64,000 nucleotides of DNA. Origin: Alcanivorax sp. (lineage in GTDB: Bacteria > Pseudomonadota > Gammaproteobacteria > Pseudomonadales > Alcanivoracaceae). The stretch lies in NCBI RefSeq assembly GCF_019431375.1, contig NZ_CP080267.1, positions 2,297,933 through 2,361,932 on the forward strand, written 5' to 3'. The position numbers were made by a program, and so were the translations under genes. The notes beneath the pieces were generated by a model. That model was not told where the DNA came from. It did no database searches and worked only from the letters and a program-made list of their open reading frames with translations. Positions 47,044-55,559 of the stretch are shown here, piece by piece (position 1 is the first letter of the stretch; every line of letters starts with the position of its first letter).

Positions 47044-47961
47044 TTATCGTTGTAACTCGACAGCTTTTTTGCTCGAGAAAAACGCATAAAGACTTGGCAG
47101 TACCAGCAACGTTAACCCCGTCGCCGACACTAGCCCCCCGACAATTACCACTGCCAGCGGCCTTTGCACCTCACTGCCCACCCCCGTGGCCAGTAACATG
47201 GGAATCAGACCCAGCATGGAAGTGAGCGCAGTCATCAGCACCGGGCGCAGGCGAGACACCGCCCCTTCGAAGATCGCCGTCTCCAGCGCCTCCCCATCAC
47301 GCAGCCGATGATTGATGGCTTCCACCATCACCACCCCATTCAGCACTGCCACCCCGAACAGGGTGATAAAGCCTACGGAACTGGGCACCGACAGGTACTG
47401 GCCGCTGAGAGCCAGAGCGAGGATGCCGCCGATAAGGGCGAGGGGGACGTTGACCAGGATGAGGGCAGCCTGGGCCACGGAGCCGAAGGCGAAGTAGAGC
47501 AGCAAGGCAATGAGGCCCACGGCCACGGGCACCACCATGGCCAGGCGTTGCTGGGCGCGCTGCTGGTTTTCGTACTGGCCGCCGATGTCCACGCTGTAGC
47601 CGGCGGGCAGGTCTACCTCGCTGTCGATGGCTTGCCGGATGTCCGCCACTACGGGAAAGCCCATGTCGCGACTCTCCTGGCCGTTGGCCTGGATTACCAC
47701 ACGGCGCTGCACGTCGTCGCGGCTGATCTGCGGTGGGCCGGAGAGATCAGGGATACGTCCGCCAAGATCCATAAGTACCCAGGCTCCGTCGGCGGCTTTG
47801 AGGCGCAGGCTGTGGATGGCTTCGGCGTCCTTGCGGGCGTTTTTGTTCCAGGCGCACGTAGATATCAGCGTTCGTTGCCGTTAATCACCTGCCTGGCGCT
47901 GCCGCCGCCCAGGCCGTTGCTGACCAGATCCATGACTCCGATCCACACTCAGGCCGTAGCG
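47044..47961 (-). pseudogene. czcA C-terminal fragment, second copy (degraded)
   Basis: The first about 590 bases (47044-47635) are identical to the 3' end of czcA at 42895. From about 47635 to 47961 there are many indels and substitutions (for example GGGAAAGCCCATG for GGAGCCCATG, AGATCAGG for ACCAGG) that break the frame. At 47961 it joins sequence equivalent to 39880, upstream of the 78-aa ORF. The damage is concentrated at the junction. Confidence 0.75.
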
Positions 47962-48019
47962 GGAATAGTTTGCAGCATACGACAGGACTAGCATGCCCAT
48001 AAATCCATTGGATGGCCAA

Positions 48020-48039
48020 GGCCCCTGCGATCAGGGGCC
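48020..48039. promoter_or_regulatory. Leader hairpin before the 78-aa ORF, copy 2
   Basis: GGCCCCTG-CGAT-CAGGGGCC, identical to 39939-39958 and at the same distance from the start codon. Confidence 0.55.
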
Positions 48040-48057
48040 GGGTAACGGAGGTCGGGC

Positions 48058-48294
48058 ATGTCAGTTTTCGAAGAGGTTCAATACGTTAACAGCGGCATCC
48101 CTGTCGCTCTGCGCGACAGCGCTGACGCAGAAAAAGGCCGTGCCAATAATCTACCTAACGAACCCATCCCGGCCCGATACCGGAATGGGCGGGGCGGCAT
48201 TAACCTGGAGCAGGTCAGACGAGACCAGTTGCGGGCCCGGCAGGAGTGGCTTCGGGCAGGGGTGCGACACTTGAAAGCGCTGTGGGGACGCTGA
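48058..48294 (+). CDS. Small conserved hypothetical protein, 78 aa (copy 2)
   Basis: Diverged copy of the ORF at 39977-40213 with the same length, strong GGAGG ribosome site and leader hairpin. Changes are scattered (VAVRD/VALRD, ERSRASH/EKGRANN, QTVVRRLNALWGR/RAGVRHLKALWGR) without any indel, the pattern expected of a gene under selection. It is convergent with paiB copy 2. Function unknown. Confidence 0.65.
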   Translation: MSVFEEVQYVNSGIPVALRDSADAEKGRANNLPNEPIPARYRNGRGGINLEQVRRDQLRARQEWLRAGVRHLKALWGR

Positions 48295-48343
48295 GAAATG
48301 GCGGGAGGAAAGGCCGTTATTTGAATATTGAGTCAACTCTCGG

Positions 48344-48970
48344 TTAGCGGATGAATTTGGACATGCCCCGATTATGCGTTCTCTCTCCAGCTTCAAGGCC
48401 AGCTTTGACGCCCACCCTGTTACGCTCCGGCTGATTCTGACTAGCTTTCAGCTTGCCTGTCAGAGAATCTATTTTTATCTCTACACCCACAATAGCCTGC
48501 ACCAGACGTTCGGTGAAGTCAGCTGGCGCATCATCTACGGACCAAGGATCACTCATGCCGGACTCATTCTGCTCTGTCAGCCGATGAAGATGGTGCTTCA
48601 GCCAGCTTGAATCCTCGATAATCCGAGCCTGTCCTTCTGCATGGACAGCCAGGTAGTTCCACGTTGGAACGACTCGGCCTGTTTCAGACTTGGTTTCGTA
48701 CCACGAGGGTGAAATGTATGCATCCGGCCCCTGAAAAACGACAAGAACCCGAGCCCCACCCTGCAGGCGCTGCCAAACCGGGTTGCTTCTAGCCAGATGG
48801 CACTGCAGAACCCCAAGAGAACCGCTTTCTTCAGGGCTCAAATAAAAAGGGACATGGTTCGCTTCAATTCCAGCATCATCAGCAACTACCAGCAAACCCA
48901 ATCCGTAGTCACGAATATATTGCTGAAGCTTGCCAATGTCGTCTTCCTTGAAGTGGCTCGGGACATACAT
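48344..48970 (-). CDS. PaiB-type FMN-binding negative transcriptional regulator, copy 2
   Basis: 208 aa, about 95% identical to copy 1, with all family segments present (NHVPFYLSPE, CHLARSNP, ISPSWYETK, VPTWNYLAVHAEGQ). Differences are simple substitutions (DIDK/DIGK, GFLQ/GVLQ, NPAW/NPVW, MSQFIS/MSKFIR), so this is a genuine paralogue rather than an assembly echo. ATG at 48970. It sits in the same small-ORF/paiB/RAYT arrangement as copy 1. Confidence 0.83.
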   Translation of the reverse strand: MYVPSHFKEDDIGKLQQYIRDYGLGLLVVADDAGIEANHVPFYLSPEESGSLGVLQCHLARSNPVWQRLQGGARVLVVFQGPDAYISPSWYETKSETGRVVPTWNYLAVHAEGQARIIEDSSWLKHHLHRLTEQNESGMSDPWSVDDAPADFTERLVQAIVGVEIKIDSLTGKLKASQNQPERNRVGVKAGLEAGERTHNRGMSKFIR

Positions 48971-49011
48971 GCTGCGGAACTCCTCGATTGGGGGCGCGTC
49001 CATTCTAATCC

Positions 49012-49028
49012 GGGACACGCATAAATTT
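49012..49028. repeat. REP motif at the downstream end of RAYT copy 3
   Basis: GGGACACGCATAAATTT, the inverted partner of 50126-50145. Equivalent, slightly diverged motifs (GGAACACACATAAATTT) lie at about 40931 and 45178. Confidence 0.75.
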
Positions 49029-49050
49029 AATCAAAAGAAAGTCGGATCAA

Positions 49051-50031
49051 TCAGCATGCGATCAGGCTTTGTCCCGCCACCCATTTACGACCTGTCGAGT
49101 CTGCATAGGCTTTCAGTCTTTTCAGGCTGCCGACCGCGACAGGCAGTCTCTGCTTGCGCTTCTGCATATGCTGCAGCCAGGCCCTTTTATCAATGCCGAG
49201 TCGATCCAGAATCCCCGCCGCCCGCTCCGAAATTGCTCCACGCTTGTCTGCACGCACCGCCCTTCCCGTACTGTCCACGAGATCCAGATAGTCCATCAGC
49301 CGAAAGCGGCAAACCGTATCACCGTCTTCAACTTCCACTGTCTCACTATCTACCATCGGGAGTAGTCGGGGCATTTTCTTCGTTGTGTGGCGATCCTTAA
49401 CCTCGCTGGTTCGTTGTTGAATCGAGGTATAATCCGAAGCTTCAGGAGTACTGGCCATATCCGCCCGAACAGGATTGAGATCCACATAGGCCATACACTG
49501 CAACACGGCCTTTTCATCCAGTAACGCCTGACATTTGTAACGGCCTTCCCAGAAGCGGCCCTTACAGCAATCCTCCTCGTTCGCCCGCCGGGCGAGGTAT
49601 TCATTCAGGCATTTCATGAACCAGCCAAGATCATAAAGCCGCTCCCGCCATTGGCCGACGATCTCAAGTGCCTTCAACGCCTCACCATCCTCTGACTGCC
49701 CGCTCAGCCAGCGCTTCACAATCAGTGGCCCACTGAATAACTGCATCCATCGCTCAGCAACTTCAGCATCTGACCAGGCCTGCGCCTGCTTCTGATTGAG
49801 TCGAACAACAACGTGATAGTGATTGGACATTACCGCATAGGCACAGAGATCAATGGCAAACACCTGGCCCAGCACTGCAAGGTGATCCACCGCCCATTGG
49901 CGGCGATGCTCGTAATCCTGGCCAGAATAGTGGTCCTGGCCACACAGAAAGGCTCGCCGCACACAGCGACAGATGCAGTGATAGTAGGGAGTGGAGTCCA
50001 GAGAAACCTGGGTATAGCGAGCACGAGTCAT
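49051..50031 (-). CDS. REP-associated tyrosine transposase (RAYT), copy 3
   Basis: 326 aa, intact and about 93-95% identical to copy 1. HUH motif in AVMSNHYHVVV, catalytic tyrosine region KCLNEYLARRANEED, then GRFWEGRYKCQALLDE. ATG at 50031 follows GGAGG. It is framed by a good pair of inverted REP motifs: GGGACACGCATAAATT at 49012 and AATTTATGGGTGTCCC ending at 50143. This is the copy most likely to be functional, and its flanking motif is the best match to the REP units spread through the window. Confidence 0.88.
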   Translation of the reverse strand: MTRARYTQVSLDSTPYYHCICRCVRRAFLCGQDHYSGQDYEHRRQWAVDHLAVLGQVFAIDLCAYAVMSNHYHVVVRLNQKQAQAWSDAEVAERWMQLFSGPLIVKRWLSGQSEDGEALKALEIVGQWRERLYDLGWFMKCLNEYLARRANEEDCCKGRFWEGRYKCQALLDEKAVLQCMAYVDLNPVRADMASTPEASDYTSIQQRTSEVKDRHTTKKMPRLLPMVDSETVEVEDGDTVCRFRLMDYLDLVDSTGRAVRADKRGAISERAAGILDRLGIDKRAWLQHMQKRKQRLPVAVGSLKRLKAYADSTGRKWVAGQSLIAC

Positions 50032-50079
50032 GGAACGCCTCCTTGCTTATCCATGACTCAAAAGATACTGATCATCCCG

Positions 50080-50145
50080 ACAGACCAATATCAGACATCG
50101 TGCATTTTCAGCGTAGGCGATCTTCCAATTTATGGGTGTCCCCGA
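50080..50145. repeat. RAYT-associated terminal repeat (upstream end, copy 3)
   Basis: ATATCAGACATCGTGCATTT through CAATTTATGGGTGTCCCCGA. The same element without RAYT recurs at 52301-52360 and 52408-52462. Confidence 0.7.
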
Positions 50146-50166
50146 CTTCGCCCTAGTGTCCGAAAC

Positions 50167-51717
50167 TCAAGGACAGCCGGCCCGTATGTCCTCGCAGAGT
50201 TGCCATTTGCCTGAGCGGTCGGTATAGGCGCGTGCGGAGTGGTAGTGGAAGCTGAGTTTTGTCGCGCCATCAGGCCCGGCATCGTCCACCAGTCGTTGGT
50301 CGGCATCAGCATATCCCGGTTCTCCCGGCTTCTTAAGCCAGCGATCGAACCAGGCCAGGGTGTAATGTTCTATTACCCCGATGCCCCAGCCCCCTTCACA
50401 GTTGCCGCTGCTGGTGTCCGGGCACCAGGAAGTGGCCGGAAAAGTAGGGACCTGACTGAAATCGAAATGGGTCGCGCCGGCGATGGTCAGAGAGTACACG
50501 GGGATGCCAGCCGCCACGTAGTCGTTGTAGGCCAGCTTCAGGTTCTGTTTCGGATTGGGCGGGACGACATTAGGGATCAGCGTAAATACGCCGGTCAGTA
50601 AATCCCGGTTGATACCGTCCGCGCTGATGTAGTCGCCGACCAGCCCCAGGCCAGGCACGCGTGGCACTGCAAACCGACTGGGCAGTAAGAGGGTGGAACC
50701 TGAGACCAGCGGGTCCCAGGCTACCAGTGCATCAACCGGGTTGTCGGTATCCAACAGGCCGGGCCAGACATCCGCGCCAGGCGCACCGAAACCGGCGACG
50801 ATCGAGGCACCGATGGCGCCTGCCGAATGTCCGGTAATACCTAGCCGCTCGGGATCGATGCGGTCATGGAAGGGATTGTGTTCGTTCACCGCGGTGGGAT
50901 AGGTAGCGGCGCAGCTCTGATTCCAGGGATAGGGCGTGGCGGGCGTCGAGCGGAAGAAATCGATGGCGTTGACCAGGCCCGTGACGAACACATCCGCATT
51001 GATGTTGCCGCCCTGGCTCAGGGTGGGTGTCTGTAAATCAGATCGCCCTTGGCCGCGTGGGTCGAAGGTCAGCACCACATAACCGGCACGCACGAGCAGT
51101 TGTGCCGCCCACCAGTAGGCGGTTTCAGGCGCCTGGACGGAGCCGTTTTCGATAACTACGGCGGGCAGCCGTTTTCCAGTCGAACCTTTGGGTGCCCAGA
51201 CCCGGCCGCTGAGGCGTGCACAGCCGTCGTCGTAGAACACGACCGGGATGACCTCGGCTTCGTTTTCATAAAAAGTCCGGCCATCTGGCCCGTCGACTGT
51301 GGGGTAGCGGAACGGATCGCCGGTACATTGCAGTGACCAAGTGGTGCACAGCGGGGTGACAGGGGTATTGCCGGCGAGTGGGCTCAACCAGCTTGGATCA
51401 GCCAGTGAACGCTCAGTCCAGGCCTGCAGGTTGGCTGCCGATTGCATGACCCAACGCGAATCGAAATCCGGTGATAATTGCTCTGTAGTGGCTTCCTGCA
51501 CCTTGGCGTAATTGGCTGCTTCGCAGGCTGTCCATTTCGCTGACGGGTAGGCTGCTTCATCACAGCTGCGATCCAGATTCTGCGGCTGGCTGGGCGTTAC
51601 GCCACGCTCAGTGACGATGCCAGCCGAATCATCACTTGACGATCCGTTGTTGTCACAGCCGACCAACAGCAGCGTGGCAACGAAAAGCACTGAAAACGAC
51701 TGCCGTTTGATCAACAT
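50167..51717 (-). CDS. Alpha/beta hydrolase lipoprotein (lipase/esterase-like)
   Basis: 516 aa. Lipoprotein signal with lipobox LVGC near residues 18-21. The catalytic core has the strand VLTFDPRGQGRSDLQTP, the nucleophile elbow GITGHSAGAIGAS, an acidic strand, and the histidine of GATHFDFSQVP. Long loops and at least eight cysteines (for example PLCTTWSLQCTG, SWCPDTSSGNCEGG, LCEDIRAGC) suggest disulfides outside the cytoplasm. ATG at 51717 follows GGGAGAG. It probably hydrolyses esters at the cell surface; the substrate is unknown. It starts right after the RAYT element with no shared operon. Confidence 0.82.
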   Translation of the reverse strand: MLIKRQSFSVLFVATLLLVGCDNNGSSSDDSAGIVTERGVTPSQPQNLDRSCDEAAYPSAKWTACEAANYAKVQEATTEQLSPDFDSRWVMQSAANLQAWTERSLADPSWLSPLAGNTPVTPLCTTWSLQCTGDPFRYPTVDGPDGRTFYENEAEVIPVVFYDDGCARLSGRVWAPKGSTGKRLPAVVIENGSVQAPETAYWWAAQLLVRAGYVVLTFDPRGQGRSDLQTPTLSQGGNINADVFVTGLVNAIDFFRSTPATPYPWNQSCAATYPTAVNEHNPFHDRIDPERLGITGHSAGAIGASIVAGFGAPGADVWPGLLDTDNPVDALVAWDPLVSGSTLLLPSRFAVPRVPGLGLVGDYISADGINRDLLTGVFTLIPNVVPPNPKQNLKLAYNDYVAAGIPVYSLTIAGATHFDFSQVPTFPATSWCPDTSSGNCEGGWGIGVIEHYTLAWFDRWLKKPGEPGYADADQRLVDDAGPDGATKLSFHYHSARAYTDRSGKWQLCEDIRAGCP

Positions 51718-52288
51718 CTCGACTCTCCCTTGGTAAATCCCGCAGTGGGCTTCAATCTAACCAACAAACTCTGGTCTAGGTCCTGCGCCCGCGTGCGGCC
51801 GTCTTCGGACCGGTCGATGCCTGCGCATCCTCAATGGCCGCACCCAGGCTGCGAACAACTGCCGCCGCACCACGGGCCAGCTGGCGCCCCCCCTCTCTCG
51901 GCTCCGGGAATCGCCGCCACCAGGGCCGTTCCACGCGGGGTAGATATTGAAACCATCAACCAGTCGCGGAAGCCCGGGGTCGCGGATCTCATGTCTTTTG
52001 CCATCCCAGGCACGGGGCAAGACCTGATACTCATGTTCGGTGGCTCAGTCACATCCTGAACCTAAAACTCACCGTGATGGCATACCACTGCTTTCATGTT
52101 CATTCCTTTGGAAAAGGCTGGGGGTTGGAGACCAAGTTTCGCAATCTACGCCTGCCACAACAGGTCGAAAGGAGCCAATTGTCAGCCCTTGAAATACTGT
52201 GGCGGGTGCCGCCACCCGCATCATTGGCTCAAAAGGAATACCCTGGGCATTCATCTGCCACACCTGCCGTTTGCGCGGACTCTTCATC

Positions 52289-52360
52289 CGGGACACGCAT
52301 CACTTTTTCAGACATCACGCATTTTCAGCGTAGGAGATCTTCCAATTGATGGGTGTCCCC
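52289..52360. repeat. REPIN-like miniature element (paired REP motifs)
   Basis: CGGGACACGCAT at 52289-52300 and the inverted GATGGGTGTCCCC ending at 52360 enclose about 45 bp identical in type to the RAYT upstream end. It has both ends of the RAYT element but no gene, as expected for a non-autonomous REP doublet. Confidence 0.7.
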
Positions 52361-52407
52361 TACTGCTCTATTACCCCAAAGATACTGACCATACGAACAG
52401 ACCAATA

Positions 52408-52462
52408 TCAGACATCGTGCATTTTCAGCGTAGGCGATCTTCCAATTTATGGGTGTCCCCGA
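52408..52462. repeat. RAYT terminal repeat without RAYT
   Basis: ATCAGACATCGTGCATTTTC through AATTTATGGGTGTCCCCGAT, identical to the element upstream of RAYT copy 3. It lies at the border of the AT-rich cassette. Confidence 0.65.
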
Positions 52463-52528
52463 TTATTTATGTTCCGATTATCTTGCGCCTCTCACCATTC
52501 AAGACGAAGAGCGTGACCTAGCCATGGA

Positions 52529-52909
52529 TTAAAAAATCAAACCCAAAACGGATATCAAAAATGCCAAAAAAGCGATGGTCGAACTAATCTGAAATTTAAA
52601 CCCAGCATCAAAACCAGAAATGGCCGTTTCGTAATTCCCAATGGCATCCACCGCCATCTTTCTTGACAAGGTAAGAATGCCAAGCTGAGCATTCCGCATA
52701 TTCAGATCGTTTATTGCTCCTCGAGGCCGCAAATATCCTTGATATTCTCGATCAAGTTCAGCAAGCCTCGAAAAATGGCCATCTATCCTCCTCTTATTTT
52801 TATTCAATATCTTAGACCCGAACAAACTTAAATTTTCAGAAGCCAATATCTTATTATCATCATTCACTGCTTCTGAAAGTCGGATATAGCTCTCATTCAA
52901 CACTTCCAA
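52529..52909 (-). CDS. Small protein with C-terminal membrane helix (hypothetical)
   Basis: 126 aa if it starts at TTG 52909; no good ribosome site is seen, so the start is uncertain and the gene may be 5'-truncated. Residues 1-100 are helical and charged (SEAVNDDNKILASENLSLFG, RRIDGHFSRLAELDREY). A single hydrophobic helix ends the protein (FQISSTIAFLAFLISVLGLIF). It is AT-rich and lies 88 bp downstream of the ASCH gene on the same strand, so it could be the third gene of that cassette. No family recognised. Confidence 0.5.
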   Translation of the reverse strand: MEVLNESYIRLSEAVNDDNKILASENLSLFGSKILNKNKRRIDGHFSRLAELDREYQGYLRPRGAINDLNMRNAQLGILTLSRKMAVDAIGNYETAISGFDAGFKFQISSTIAFLAFLISVLGLIF

Positions 52910-52997
52910 CTTTACTACCCATTAGGTTATATGGAAAATTACAGAACCCTTTCCCAAGGTTCCAGCCAAGCCTCGCCAGCATCATCAGAGAAAAAAA

Positions 52998-53417
52998 TCA
53001 TGAGTAAAAGGCTGAGTAAAGCGCCCTCTCAGGATAAAGCCTGGAGAAAAACTGAGGGGGCTGAAAGTTTTCTTCATAACGCCTCATTGTATTCAAACAA
53101 ACACCCCTTTCTAAGGCACTTACATTTCTCAAACCTATTGCCACAACCATCTCTCTATCATTCGTATAATCATCAAACTCTGATTTAGTGATGCAGATAT
53201 CTTTACCATGCTTTTCCCACATTAAATCTGGAGGAAGACACTCAATAAAATCTATTTCTGCAGACAAACTCACTTTGCCAACAGGAAGCGTTGTATAAAT
53301 CCACAACTTAGCCCCTTCAGGAAGGTTAATTCCTCTAGTTCTTAGCTCGACAGTTTTAGCACCAGACAACACATTGTCAGCATGCCTTGGCTTAAGAGAA
53401 ATTATGGCATCATGCAT
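52998..53417 (-). CDS. ASCH domain protein
   Basis: 139 aa. The N-terminus MHDAIISLKPRHADNVLSG followed by AKTVELRTR is the ASCH signature (PUA-like beta-barrel with a GxKxxExR motif). The LWIYTTLPVGKVSLSAEIDF strand pair follows. ASCH domains are predicted to bind RNA. ATG at 53417 follows GGAG and overlaps the stop codon of the GNAT-PIN gene by 8 nt (ATGCATGA), so translation is probably coupled. AT-rich like its neighbours. It may regulate or guide the upstream nuclease-like protein (inference). Confidence 0.78.
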   Translation of the reverse strand: MHDAIISLKPRHADNVLSGAKTVELRTRGINLPEGAKLWIYTTLPVGKVSLSAEIDFIECLPPDLMWEKHGKDICITKSEFDDYTNDREMVVAIGLRNVSALERGVCLNTMRRYEENFQPPQFFSRLYPERALYSAFYS

Positions 53418-55515
53418 AGAAAGCCGCTCCAATTAGAGACCTTAGCTGCTTAAAATCAATCCGTTCCGGCGAAACAAGGTTGGCATCACTAATAAGCCCA
53501 AGCTTCTTTGCCTTTGAAAAAGACACTCTATTATCGAGTGCCAAAAAATTATCAAATGTGAACGCATGTATCATACCACGCTTATCCGACACACCAATTA
53601 ATTCATCACGCGACAACACTCCCTGTCTGTCTAACCTAACTATCGCCTCATGAATTGGAACAACATCAGAATAAGTTATTCTTGCGAATCCAATAATTTC
53701 CTGAATACTACTGCCACCCGAAACGTAAAAAGCCACAACACCACCTTTCTTAAAGATGGAAGCCCTCGAAGGAGACCTAAAGTAGGCTTTTTCAAGCAAC
53801 AGCGATTGATCGTGATTTGAAAGAAGTGAAAGTTGATTTTTCACATCTCCTATTAGCCCGCTTGCATAATTCTCTCGGATGGGAACCAAAATGCAGTCCC
53901 TATCATGATTCAATATAAATCTCGGACCAATAAGCGTCTCAAATTCAAACCATGAAAATTCCTGAACCATATTTTCTTCATCTGAAATGCAAACACCTGT
54001 ATTTATAAGCTCTTTCTTAGAAGGCAACTTTTTGGGCACATGAAATCCACACAACAACTTAACGTCACGAGAGAAATCAGCCCAATTCTTATAGCTCACA
54101 AAATCATTGAAAATGATTTTTGAAAAACACTCTCCCTGATCAAAAAATCCCTTTCTGGCCAAGGTCTCTTGCGTGACATCCTGACCTTTACCAACATACA
54201 AATCTATGCGATACGAAAAACCACTTTTGTGCCTAATAGCTATTTCAAGAAAATGATCAATCGCAGCTATTGACTTTGGATTGCTTTCATCCAAGTAAAG
54301 CGCAGCCAAAGCTCTCCCCGTAGTTTTTTGAGGTTTTTGCGAAAAATATACACCAAATAAACGGCCATCATACCTTGCCTCATATACGCTTAAATCATTA
54401 AAATTAAGCGCATTTACACTCAGCAAGTCCATGATGTTTTTTGGCGGAATAAAATCCTCTACAAATCTTACAATTTCACGGGATACCGAAGCACATGAGG
54501 GAACAAATCCAGCACTTGCCGGATTAGAAAAATCGAGCCAATCACCATCATCAAGAACAATTTCTTCTGGCGAAACAATAGCAACACCATGCATTTCACG
54601 AATTGATTCGCAAGCTCTTAACAAGGCTTTTTCTCGAGTCACAAACCCCGCAACCCCTGCGGAAATACAATGAGCCAAGTGCATTAAATCAGAAGCATCA
54701 TTAACAGCCCCCCTCCGGTTCAGTGATCGAGAAGGGAAAACGATCTCACCAAGTGAACTTGCAATTTTATATGCTTCGCTGCCGGATTCTAGCTCAGGAA
54801 ATGCATACGCCAACTTCATAACAGGATCGTTTAGAAATTTTTCAGACTCTCGCGCCAGCTCTTTTTTGAACTCAGGGGTAACACAAATAGAAAATTTCCC
54901 TTGAAACCCTTCCTGCATTAACTTAACAACTTTTTCACTTCCCGGGCGACTCTTAACTATATCCAAAAGAAGATTAAGATCTAAGGCATAGATCGGCTTC
55001 TCTAGAACAGGGCCCGTGGGGCGAATGCCAGAACCCCCAGCCACACTGTCACCAAAAAGATCATTATCGTGAAGCCGATAGCCTCTAACGTTAATGGTTC
55101 GCTTTGTTGTCTCCCCTCCTTTTTCCTGCTTATATACGGAAAAACCAACTTTCCCCCAAAATTTATTAGCAGGGAGATCAGATGCAACTCTCGCTATAAT
55201 GGAGTGATAATTCATATTTCCAGCATAACTCTTGAGCTCGTCAATCAGATTCTTACCTATCCCCTCCCCCCTTATCGAATCACATATATAAACTTGAAAT
55301 ACTTTCAATGTCGGCATGGTTCCACCAAACATCAAATAGCCGACAACCCTATTTATATCGTTTACAACAACCCACAACTGTCCTTTTGAAGCCATCTGCT
55401 CATACGCCGAAGCAGACAAAAAACCAAATGAAGCCCTATTCTTATCAGCCATATCGGAAATCTCTTTTACATAGCCAAGAGATCGATCTGCTTCTTTTAT
55501 AATTTCGTATTCCAT
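53410..55515 (-). CDS. Multidomain GNAT-PIN protein with PUA-like C-terminus
   Basis: 701 aa from ATG 55515 (GGGGG four bases upstream). Residues 1-130: GNAT acetyltransferase with acetyl-CoA motif VYICDSIRGEGIGKNLI. Residues about 175-315: PIN nuclease fold with acidic residues D179 (ALDLNLLLD), E219 (FKKELA), D273/D276 (NDASDLMHLAH), then FVTREKALLRAC. Residues about 370-470 look like a second, degenerate GNAT-like domain. Residues about 540-701 look like a PUA/ASCH-like domain (IFKKGGVVAFYVSGG, IIGFARITYSDVVP). Low GC and an overlapping ASCH gene suggest a horizontally acquired cassette, perhaps a toxin-antitoxin or defence module. Function is inferred only. Confidence 0.75.
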   Translation of the reverse strand: MEYEIIKEADRSLGYVKEISDMADKNRASFGFLSASAYEQMASKGQLWVVVNDINRVVGYLMFGGTMPTLKVFQVYICDSIRGEGIGKNLIDELKSYAGNMNYHSIIARVASDLPANKFWGKVGFSVYKQEKGGETTKRTINVRGYRLHDNDLFGDSVAGGSGIRPTGPVLEKPIYALDLNLLLDIVKSRPGSEKVVKLMQEGFQGKFSICVTPEFKKELARESEKFLNDPVMKLAYAFPELESGSEAYKIASSLGEIVFPSRSLNRRGAVNDASDLMHLAHCISAGVAGFVTREKALLRACESIREMHGVAIVSPEEIVLDDGDWLDFSNPASAGFVPSCASVSREIVRFVEDFIPPKNIMDLLSVNALNFNDLSVYEARYDGRLFGVYFSQKPQKTTGRALAALYLDESNPKSIAAIDHFLEIAIRHKSGFSYRIDLYVGKGQDVTQETLARKGFFDQGECFSKIIFNDFVSYKNWADFSRDVKLLCGFHVPKKLPSKKELINTGVCISDEENMVQEFSWFEFETLIGPRFILNHDRDCILVPIRENYASGLIGDVKNQLSLLSNHDQSLLLEKAYFRSPSRASIFKKGGVVAFYVSGGSSIQEIIGFARITYSDVVPIHEAIVRLDRQGVLSRDELIGVSDKRGMIHAFTFDNFLALDNRVSFSKAKKLGLISDANLVSPERIDFKQLRSLIGAAFYA

Positions 55516-55559
55516 TACGCCCCCGAACACTACTTAATCATTAAAAACCCAAAATTACA

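Larger units (their letters stand above)
51718..52528. other. Intergenic stretch with REP elements and no clear gene
   Basis: About 800 bp. 51780-52060 is GC-rich with short open frames on both strands, none of which I recognise; it may be a gene relic. 52080-52285 contains nothing assignable. Then come a complete miniature REP pair (52289-52360) and a one-ended copy (52408-52462). After 52470 the base composition turns AT-rich, marking the edge of the GNAT-PIN/ASCH cassette. Confidence 0.4.

Noticed and set aside
51757..52060. Possible small genes downstream of the lipoprotein hydrolase
   Set aside because: Short frames on both strands, none with a good ribosome site or recognisable domain; noted only as a possible relic.
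52931..53188. Plus-strand 85-codon frame over the ASCH gene
   Set aside because: Antisense to the ASCH gene, low complexity, no ribosome site.
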